From positions 1 to 64,000 of the forward strand of contig JACAEL010000026.1 in assembly GCA_013388835.1 (NCBI GenBank): a DNA stretch of 64,000 nt, read 5' to 3'. The notes below the pieces were generated by a model. It did no database searches. It was not told where the DNA came from and saw only the letters and a list, made by a program, of their open reading frames with translations. Of this stretch, positions 57,859 to 64,000 are shown piece after piece. The stretch's first letter is position 1; every line of letters starts with the position of its first letter. A program made the position numbers and the translations under genes. This DNA comes from Candidatus Thorarchaeota archaeon. Its GTDB lineage: Archaea > Asgardarchaeota > Thorarchaeia > Thorarchaeales > Thorarchaeaceae.

Positions 57859-60582
57859 CTACGAAGCCTGCATACGGGGACTCCGGCAGACCGCCACAAC
57901 ATCTGGCATGGAGAAGACTCTATCGACATGTCGTAGAGTGTCATGATGATGCAACGCCCTCGGGAGCGCATCGGGCTCCTCTGCGTGTTCGGTCACCAGA
58001 CCTTCGAGTGCTAATGCGAGGTCGGCGTCCTCAGACAGGTAGGTCTCATATACCAGCGCATCAGCGACCTTCACAGCATGCACGAATTCCGAGTGCGCGT
58101 GGGGGTCATGCGAACCATTGACAGATGGTGCAAGAGTGCTAAGATAGTCAAATAGGCCTTCGAACACCGACGGCGTGCGCGGGTAGACGATGGGCAGCTC
58201 TTCCATGATGCCAGTGTTCAGACATGTGGTCAACTGCGAGTAGTTTGTGAGGTATCTCACACAGATGTACCGTATCATGAGCGAGTTCAAGATCACCCCG
58301 ATGACCTTCGGGTTCATGCTGTCTTTGAGTTCAATTCGGACCACCCCTCCTCCGTGGAGTGTGCCGCGAGGCTTCATGACCACTCTTGGAAATGGGAGGT
58401 TCTTCGTGGCCACCAAGAACTGGGTGTTGAATGACTCGACAAGAATCCTGTTGTCAGTGAACGTCTCATCTGCGTACCTAAGGTGTTTCGGGTCTATCCA
58501 GTACTGCTTGATGCTGCGGCCTGTTGTGGCATAGTCCGTGCAGAATCGGTCTGTCCTCCGATTGCTTGTATGCGCTCTTGGAAGGTCGCTCCCTCGAGTG
58601 GCAGACAAGACACCTCTCCTGCCTCTCGCCTCGACCTCTTCCAGCAGCGAGTCCCTGTAGAGAGAGATGATTCCTCCACCTGAGGACTCTATCCTGACAG
58701 CGCCGTCCCTTGAGATGTCTGGTCTCTTGCTTGTCACAGTGGCCATGCCGCCCCCACTCTGCGTCTTCTCAGCGATGATGCTCACCATCTCCAGAGTGAC
58801 GCCTCTGAATGGACTTCCCTCGTCAACAATCTCTCTGATGCTGGCCTTCTCGCGCAAGAGCTGTCGCACACCAGAGAACTGGGCGGTTCGAAGAACGCTG
58901 TTTGGCAGCAGCAGACCAATCCAGCCTCCGTCTGACGCCAACATGAGCGTTCGAGCAACGAAGAGCGCGGCGCAGTTCCAAGTGCCCTGACCGCGCTCTA
59001 TAGTCTCTGCGGGATAGGTCTTACGAATCAGTCGTTTCTCTTCCTGCGACACAATGTTACCATAGGGGGGGTTGCCAACTATCACATCGAAACCACTGGG
59101 CTGCCTATTGAATACACCCGGGAATGACAGTGTCCAGTGGAACGTCTGTGGACGCGCGAGGTCTTGCCTGTCCAAACGGAGTGAGTCGAAGGAGTGAACG
59201 GGACTGCCGGGTGCGAGGCCAATCAGACTGTTTCCCAGGCGTAGTGAGTCGACGGAGATGTCACCTGGTGACCGAGTCCGACCTGATTCACCGGCCGCGC
59301 ACCACCAGCGGAGCAGAGTCGCGCATGTGCGCAATGCTTGATCTGACAGGTCAACCCCATGGAGGTTGTTGACGACAATCCGCGTTCGACGTTCACTGTC
59401 GCTCTCCCTCCCTTCGAGGACTGTGTACAGACCGTCCAACCAGTTGGCTGCTGCCAGCAAGAACGCTCCCGCACCCATTGCAGGGTCAAGTATGCGAAGG
59501 TCTCTCAGAAGGGCCATGAGAGTCTTCCTCTGAGTCGCTGTCATGACATGATTTCGGATGGGTTCTGATGCGGGTAGTCCTATCCGGCTCCGGACCCATC
59601 CCGAGAGAGTCCTGCAGGTAATGTCATGCGCTATCTCCTCCGGAGTATAAGCAGTTCCAGTGGCGCGATTGCTCTTCCGTAGTCGAACAAGACTCACGGT
59701 AGTATCCCACTCGGCTTCACCGTCGAGTATCCCGTTCAGGTGCTCATTCATTGCGGCTAGCAGACTTGGCGTGGCAGAGTCGCGCTTTGCAGCCCATGGG
59801 TCCGCGCTCCAATGAGTGCCGAGGAGCACACTGACGAGACGTCCAAGGTCTTTCCTCAGTCTGTCTGTGCTGTTGGACAGTGCGGTCTGCCACGCTGAGT
59901 CAGAGTCTTCACACCACGAACAGGGGGGTCTCTCAGCAAGCGATATGCGGTGGTCCTGAGGCCACTCCCCCTCCTCTTTGGCATTCATGATGGCGCGGAC
60001 CACTGCCTCGATGACAGGCCATTCCCGTGTGTTGCGGTCATCATTGACTGAACCGACGACAGCCACCCTCTCTGATGCGGGCAGAGTGAACCCGGAGAGC
60101 ATGAGCTGTACTGAGCGGGACACGAGCCAGTGAGCTGCCCTGACCCTGAAATGTGAGTCCATTTCTGACGGCAGGCCTTCTGCCAAGCGAAGTGTCAGCT
60201 CAGTCAACTCAAGTGAGAGCCCCCCTAACCTCTGAGCATTGCTGAACAGCAGGGGCAGTGAGGAGTGACTGAGGTCCTCCAGAAGCGCTCTGCTGTGCGC
60301 GTCGGGCTGGACATCATCGACTGCAAAGACTCGAACGTCACCGTATGTCCTGAAGACATGTAGCGAACTTGGAGTGGTGATCCACACATAGTCCACCAGC
60401 ATCTCCCTTCGAATGGCTCTGAAGATGTCCCAAGCCGAAAGAGAAGAACACTCGACGTATGTGAGTCTGGAGGAAGTGTCATACAGGTACCCAATGTCCA
60501 AGCCTCGGACTGTGACTGTCCCCTGCACCGGCCTTGGGGTGACTATCCCCTTATCGAGAAGAAAGGACCAGTCGTATCTCAT
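57859..60582 (-). CDS. N6-adenine DNA methyltransferase, Eco57I/type IIG-like, solitary
   Basis: 907 residues from ATG 60582, with a GGTGA site 8 nt upstream. Motif I is DPAMGAGAF (366-374), motif IV NPPYG (504-508), the gamma-class order of N6-adenine methylases. After motif IV come a target-recognition-like region (about 600-820) with an N-terminal region (1-330) of unknown fold. The size and order resemble type IIG and BREX PglX enzymes, yet I see no nuclease motif with confidence and no companion restriction or BREX gene in the window. It may be a lone methylase or the surviving part of a defence system. Confidence 0.78.
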   Translation of the reverse strand: MRYDWSFLLDKGIVTPRPVQGTVTVRGLDIGYLYDTSSRLTYVECSSLSAWDIFRAIRREMLVDYVWITTPSSLHVFRTYGDVRVFAVDDVQPDAHSRALLEDLSHSSLPLLFSNAQRLGGLSLELTELTLRLAEGLPSEMDSHFRVRAAHWLVSRSVQLMLSGFTLPASERVAVVGSVNDDRNTREWPVIEAVVRAIMNAKEEGEWPQDHRISLAERPPCSWCEDSDSAWQTALSNSTDRLRKDLGRLVSVLLGTHWSADPWAAKRDSATPSLLAAMNEHLNGILDGEAEWDTTVSLVRLRKSNRATGTAYTPEEIAHDITCRTLSGWVRSRIGLPASEPIRNHVMTATQRKTLMALLRDLRILDPAMGAGAFLLAAANWLDGLYTVLEGRESDSERRTRIVVNNLHGVDLSDQALRTCATLLRWWCAAGESGRTRSPGDISVDSLRLGNSLIGLAPGSPVHSFDSLRLDRQDLARPQTFHWTLSFPGVFNRQPSGFDVIVGNPPYGNIVSQEEKRLIRKTYPAETIERGQGTWNCAALFVARTLMLASDGGWIGLLLPNSVLRTAQFSGVRQLLREKASIREIVDEGSPFRGVTLEMVSIIAEKTQSGGGMATVTSKRPDISRDGAVRIESSGGGIISLYRDSLLEEVEARGRRGVLSATRGSDLPRAHTSNRRTDRFCTDYATTGRSIKQYWIDPKHLRYADETFTDNRILVESFNTQFLVATKNLPFPRVVMKPRGTLHGGGVVRIELKDSMNPKVIGVILNSLMIRYICVRYLTNYSQLTTCLNTGIMEELPIVYPRTPSVFEGLFDYLSTLAPSVNGSHDPHAHSEFVHAVKVADALVYETYLSEDADLALALEGLVTEHAEEPDALPRALHHHDTLRHVDRVFSMPDVVAVCRSPRMQAS

Positions 60583-60984
60583 GTCTGAAGTCACCCGGAG
60601 TCTGCTCACTAATCTTCCTTTCGGGTCCCGTACGGTGGGTGTCAACTTAGGCCCTTGATGAATCCCTCTTGAGAGAGATGGTAGCAGCTGACAAGGCTCT
60701 CTCTATACAACTGTTCTTGGGGGTCAGTAGAACTTCTCTCCCCCTCGGTCTTTCTAGCTTGACCTCCTCCCGGTCCGGATATGTCTAGCAGCACAGAAAC
60801 ACCACTCAGTCTCGTGTACCTCTGTGCGCCTGAAGCAGTCTGGGTCTAGTACGTGTCAGAACGGACTCGCCAACCTTCATAGTATCGAGACCTTCCACTG
60901 CCGTCTGACATTGTGGAATGCTGACAAAAGAAGAGGCAAGGGAGCTGTTGCTCCCTCTGGAATTGTACTACGCCGAGTGACTGA
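60583..60984. other. Intergenic region, no recognised gene
   Basis: About 400 bp between two minus-strand genes. A short plus-strand frame at 60918 (20 codons) is protein-like but too short to support. A small hairpin (AGGGAG-N6-CTCCCT) lies near 60941-60958. No RNA gene was seen. Confidence 0.35.
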
Positions 60985-61857
60985 CTAGCCTATCCTAGTG
61001 CCGCAGTTCGGGCAGAACTTGGCACCCTCAATCTTGGTACCGCAGTTCGGGCAGAACTTGGCACCAGCCGGAGCTGAGGCACCCTGTCCCTGTCCCGTGA
61101 CCCCGCCCATTGCACCCATGAATCCCATTCCTGCGCCGAAACCAGCCCCGGGGCTGCGCCCCAGAGAGTCTGCTGCGCTCTTCATGGTCTCCATGCCTGC
61201 CAGCTGGCTTCCTCCGACTCCACCGGTCCTTAGCCAGAAGAGTCGTTCGCGGTACTTCTCATCCGTGTCGATACCTTCGAACTTCAGGTCGACCAGCTCA
61301 AGACCAATCCTCTCGAAGTTCATTCGGATGGCTGTCTTGACCTTCATTGAGGTCTCGTCCAGCTGTGTGAACACCGCCTGCAGGTCGTAGTGCGCGAACT
61401 CGTCGATTATCCGTTCGTTCATGAATGCGCGCAGATAATCGTTGACCTTCTTGGTCGAGAAGGCGTTCTGATTCCCGACTACCTCGTTCGTGAAGATCTT
61501 GACCTCTTTGACCCTGAACCAGAAGCTACCATGGAACATCAGTGGCGCAAGGTCACTTGTCTGTCCTCTTCCTCCAAACTTCCCCTGGAACTGTCCTCTT
61601 GAAACAAAGATACAGGTGGCCTCGAACACATCACCCTTGAGACCCTTCTGAATCCAGCCAACAAGACCTGGCATTGAGCTTGTTGTGAGCTTGTGACGGC
61701 CCGCGAGGAATGTGTCCAGTGCCTTTCCGTCTCTGTAGAAGATAGCAGCTTGGTTCTCCAAGACAATGAGCTGAGAACCCCACTTTATTCTATTGTCAGG
61801 ATAGCGCCAGACAATCTCATCCGGTCCGGCATTTGTCCATTCAATTGCATCTGCCAT
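60985..61857 (-). CDS. SPFH/virion-core-like protein with two C-terminal zinc ribbons
   Basis: 290 residues from ATG 61857. The N-terminal about 215 residues match the YdjI/SPFH-like family (VWRYPDNRIKWGSQLIVLEN, then RDGKALDTFLAGRHKLTT and VDLKFEGIDTDEKYRERL). A Gly/Met-rich linker follows. The C terminus has two zinc ribbons, FCPNCGTKIEG and FCPNCGTRIG, encoded by a near-identical tandem DNA copy. The family oligomerises at or near membranes; zinc ribbons may recruit a partner. A TTAAAA box near 61911-61916 is its likely promoter. Confidence 0.85.
   Translation of the reverse strand: MADAIEWTNAGPDEIVWRYPDNRIKWGSQLIVLENQAAIFYRDGKALDTFLAGRHKLTTSSMPGLVGWIQKGLKGDVFEATCIFVSRGQFQGKFGGRGQTSDLAPLMFHGSFWFRVKEVKIFTNEVVGNQNAFSTKKVNDYLRAFMNERIIDEFAHYDLQAVFTQLDETSMKVKTAIRMNFERIGLELVDLKFEGIDTDEKYRERLFWLRTGGVGGSQLAGMETMKSAADSLGRSPGAGFGAGMGFMGAMGGVTGQGQGASAPAGAKFCPNCGTKIEGAKFCPNCGTRIG
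61003..61071 (-). repeat. Tandem duplication of a zinc-ribbon coding unit
   Basis: A 26-bp unit (61002-61027 and 61041-61066 approximately) repeats nearly identically and encodes AKFCPNCG twice. The high identity suggests recent duplication or gene conversion within the coding sequence. Confidence 0.6.
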
Positions 61858-62002
61858 GAAAATCATCTCGCAAATGTCACGAGTACTTGCGAGCTAATCG
61901 GTCCAGATGGTTTTAAGGATTCGCCTGTCGTGGTGGGCTCAGAGAATGACACGACTGCTCTTGCCCGAAAAGCCCCAGTTAATAGGTGCCGAGTCAAAGC
62001 CC

Positions 62003-62464
62003 ATGAGAGGTCTTCATTTGGCTGAAGGAGTTCCAGGGAAAGAGACAGAACGGGATGATCGTGCCCATGTTGAACGACTGCCATTCAATCCGATGTTCAA
62101 CTATGTCTACTTGGCCATCGCCATTGTCATCACGTACGGGTCTTACAGCCTCGCCGGTCTCGAAGCGCTTCTGATTGCTGCCACCTTCTTCATGGTGCTG
62201 CTCCTACGCGAGACCGCCCAGGTGTTGAATACCATCGAGTATGGTTTTGCAAGGAAGGCGTCCTATTACAATGCAGGTGTTGGATTGTCCTGCTTTGTGG
62301 TCCTCGTGCTCAACTCGTACTGGATCATCCAGTTTGGACTGCCACTTGTTCTGCCTCAGTTCGACGGGCTGACTCTCATTTGCCCAGTATTCATCCTCAT
62401 GTCACTCTTCGGATGCCGGAACATTCGGATGATGTATGCTCCATCCAAGGCAGCGAGGGATTAG
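62003..62464 (+). CDS. Small membrane protein, about 153 residues
   Basis: The frame is open from 61907, but ATG 62003 lies 22 nt after a GTTAATAG element and I use it. About four hydrophobic segments (residues about 35-55, 57-75, 92-113 and 120-140) follow a charged N terminus. I recognise no family. It overlaps the end of the convergent RNase Z-like gene by 4 bp. Confidence 0.5.
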   Translation: MRGLHLAEGVPGKETERDDRAHVERLPFNPMFNYVYLAIAIVITYGSYSLAGLEALLIAATFFMVLLLRETAQVLNTIEYGFARKASYYNAGVGLSCFVVLVLNSYWIIQFGLPLVLPQFDGLTLICPVFILMSLFGCRNIRMMYAPSKAARD

Positions 62465-63216
62465 ATGTCAATGGTCATCAGATCTTCGCCGAGCCTTACC
62501 GTACACTCTGATGTCCCCTTGACAATCGCCAGTGTCCTCTCGCCATCCTCGATGACCTCCGGATGCATGTGAGTCAGGACCACCGCCTTCGGCTTGGCGC
62601 GGTTCACCACGACACCGAGTTCAGTGGGGCTCGTGTGGACGTTCGGGGGATGATTGCCATCACACCACGTACACTCATGTATCAAGAGGTCGACTCCGGC
62701 CGCAAGCTGTGCCACTTCATCTGATGGGGCCGTGTCGGAAGAGAACACCAGCGACTTGCCCCCATGGTCGATTCGTATGGCTCTCCCGTTTGTTGTGCCA
62801 TGAATGGTGCGGCAAGTTGAAACCGTTGCTTCGCCAATCTGTACCACATGACGGTCCGGCTCCTCCAACACCTGCACCTTCACCTTTGACCTGAGGTACG
62901 GATAGACCATGTCCATCAATTCATTGAACCATGCGATTATGCCGGGTGGACCGTATATGCTCAGCGTGTCATTGTAGTCCTGCATCCACGCAGTCTGAAT
63001 CAATGGTGCTAGGTCAGAGCAGTGGTCTACGTGGGTATGGGTGATGAAGATGTGCTTGATGGACTTGACGGGGCACTGCATCTGATTGAGTCTGAAGAGC
63101 GTCCCAGAGCCCACGTCTAACATTATTGCTCCACTGGGTATCTGCACGAGAATGCCTGACTGCACCCTGTGCTGACTTGGAATTGATGTGCCTGTCCCGA
63201 GCAGTGTGACACGCAT
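62461..63216 (-). CDS. RNase Z-like metallo-beta-lactamase fold hydrolase
   Basis: 251 residues. The metal motif THTHVDHCSDL (HxHxDH), HGTTNG, SSDTAP and LTHMHPE are in the order of the RNase Z/arylsulfatase branch. It may process tRNA 3' ends or hydrolyse another ester; the N-terminal GTGTSIPSQHRVQSGILVQ is typical of the broader family. An insertion region around 95-115 lacks the long flexible arm of RNase Z proper, so a different substrate is possible. Confidence 0.85.
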   Translation of the reverse strand: MRVTLLGTGTSIPSQHRVQSGILVQIPSGAIMLDVGSGTLFRLNQMQCPVKSIKHIFITHTHVDHCSDLAPLIQTAWMQDYNDTLSIYGPPGIIAWFNELMDMVYPYLRSKVKVQVLEEPDRHVVQIGEATVSTCRTIHGTTNGRAIRIDHGGKSLVFSSDTAPSDEVAQLAAGVDLLIHECTWCDGNHPPNVHTSPTELGVVVNRAKPKAVVLTHMHPEVIEDGERTLAIVKGTSECTVRLGEDLMTIDI

Positions 63217-63262
63217 GGTTATCAGCTGCGGCTCTGGCGGTCAGGGTAATCAGTCTTGCCCT

Positions 63263-63667
63263 TCAGTCCTGAGGGCCCGCCCCTGCCGCCGAATGAGGCC
63301 TTGTTACGTTTTCTAGCAGATTGATCAGTAGCCGTATCTCTCGGAGCACACGCGGGTGTTTCATGATTGGCTCAGCAAGAAGCCCCCACAAGTCGGGTGC
63401 GTTGATGTACCTGACAGCACGGAGGACTTGGACCGAATCCACCACAACCGAGCCACTCTCGACTTCGCGCCATGTGTCAATGATGGCATGCATGAACTCG
63501 CGGTGCAGTCTGAGTATCGCCATGCGGTTGGTTCCCCTGTAGTAGTCCTCCTCAACAAGATGAGCTATCTCCCTGAGCTTGGCGAGAGCTCTCTGAGAGG
63601 ACTGACACTGGACCTCAAGTTGGGAGGAGAACGTTGAGACTATCGCTCGTCCAGACAAGGGCTTCAC
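63263..63667 (-). CDS. Small helical protein of unknown function
   Basis: About 134 residues, nearly all helix and charged, with no recognised family. The frame reaches GTG 63682, but a TATA box (CTTATATAG, 63689-63697) lies only about 10 nt upstream of that codon; GTG 63667 is about 26 nt from it and suits a leaderless start. The terminus is PHSAAGAGPQD. Confidence 0.5.
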   Translation of the reverse strand: MKPLSGRAIVSTFSSQLEVQCQSSQRALAKLREIAHLVEEDYYRGTNRMAILRLHREFMHAIIDTWREVESGSVVVDSVQVLRAVRYINAPDLWGLLAEPIMKHPRVLREIRLLINLLENVTRPHSAAGAGPQD

Positions 63668-63814
63668 GTAGATTCTTCTCACACTGCACTATATAAGCCG
63701 CCACAACATGCTACGACATGTTTCTGGGCACTTCTGGGCACTGCAAGTACTCCTCGCACGAGTGCAGTTCACAGCAAGAATGACTCCAGCTGTCTCATTA
63801 GCCCCTGTGCCTCA

Positions 63815-64000
63815 ATGCAAGTCATGACTCCGGAAGATGACCTGAAAGAAGCTCTCGACCTGTTTGGAAGGCGCGAGTACAAGAAGGCTGCAAAGGCAGC
63901 AGAGAAGGCACAGAAGAAGTTTGAGAAGGATGGACTCCACGCGAGGGCCATAGAGGCACAACGAGTCATGGCAGACTCGCTTCTCAACGCAAGGGATCTG
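63815..64000 (+). CDS. TPR-like protein, 5' part only (cut by window edge)
   Basis: 62 residues are visible from ATG 63815 (ATG 63824 is the alternative). They read as a TPR pair: LKEALDLFGRREYKKAAKAAEKAQ, then FEKDGLHARAIEAQRVMADSLLNARD (each quoted in part). It resembles the N terminus of the SNAP-like protein at 32582 in style. The rest of the gene is outside the window. Confidence 0.65.
   Translation, partial: MQVMTPEDDLKEALDLFGRREYKKAAKAAEKAQKKFEKDGLHARAIEAQRVMADSLLNARDL

Noticed and set aside
60918-60980. 20-codon frame MLTKEEARELLLPLELYYAE
   Set aside because: It is protein-like but too short, and it includes a small hairpin; it could be chance or a remnant gene start.
57859-61857. 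BREX or DISARM locus around the methyltransferase
   Set aside because: None of the partner genes (PglZ, BrxC-like ATPase, helicase, phospholipase D) is in the window.
1-64000. tRNA, rRNA, CRISPR array or insertion sequence
   Set aside because: I looked in the intergenic regions and saw no cloverleaf-like element, ribosomal RNA signature, spaced direct repeats or transposase. A covariance search would be needed to exclude a short tRNA with certainty.

Overview
The window reads as archaeal chromosome, most likely from an Asgard archaeon (Thorarchaeia-like; the lineage is inference). Archaeal markers are a group II chaperonin, archaeal-type HMG-CoA synthase with thiolase and DUF35 partner, GTP-dependent dephospho-CoA kinase (DUF359), RNA polymerase subunit K, an AK6/Fap7-type kinase, TATA-box promoters, and a ThiR-type HTH-ThiN regulator. 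Eukaryote-like genes point to Asgard: a gelsolin-like domain protein beside a roadblock/LC7 protein, a small Ras-like GTPase, an alpha-SNAP-like TPR protein, an SPFH protein, and an SMC protein with SMC5-like motifs. Genes are dense on both strands. I saw no rRNA, tRNA, CRISPR array or insertion sequence.

Layout. 1-9.7 kb: partial VAO-type flavin oxidase, small GTPase, methylmalonyl-CoA mutase alpha subunit, a surface alpha/alpha-toroid protein, an unknown 524-residue protein, an AbrB-like protein, an asparagine-synthetase-like protein, and a small beta-grasp protein ending in GG. 10-18.6 kb: mvaS-thiolase-DUF35 operon, metallophosphoesterase, a fused phosphopantetheine adenylyltransferase/dephospho-CoA kinase, NAD(P)H-hydrate repair enzyme, and the two-subunit NfnAB/SudAB oxidoreductase.

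18.7-28.9 kb is the most unusual block. A MoxR AAA+ ATPase and a zincin-like/VWA protein form one operon. It is divergent from a second operon encoding a degenerate AAA protein, a 1123-residue SMC protein with SMC5-like motifs, and a small helical kleisin candidate. A converging pair encodes a KITE/ScpB-like tandem winged-helix protein and a zinc-ribbon winged-helix protein. I read this as a candidate archaeal SMC-kleisin-KITE system with AAA partners.

29.5-38.5 kb: proton-pumping pyrophosphatase (K+-independent type by its lysine), a small conserved-looking protein, SNAP-like TPR protein, aminotransferase, roadblock and gelsolin-like proteins, and a membrane protein. 38.5-43.3 kb: thiamine ABC transporter thiBPQ divergent from thiR, with a 26-bp palindromic operator at the predicted thiB start site. 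43.4-52.1 kb: GNAT enzymes, an Ig-like surface protein, an ACT regulator, an MFS transporter, MEMO, HisRS and an MgtC-like transporter. 52.2-64 kb: RNA polymerase subunit K with an extra helix-hairpin-helix domain, thermosome, DUF89 phosphatase, RimI, AK6, a lone N6-adenine DNA methyltransferase, an SPFH/zinc-ribbon protein, an RNase Z-like hydrolase, and the start of a TPR protein cut by the window edge.

Several intergenic regions carry perfect inverted repeats. Some look like operators near TATA boxes. Three followed by pyrimidine or T tracts look like terminators. Two genes (the VWA protein and HisRS) have their best ribosome-binding sites in front of CTG codons.
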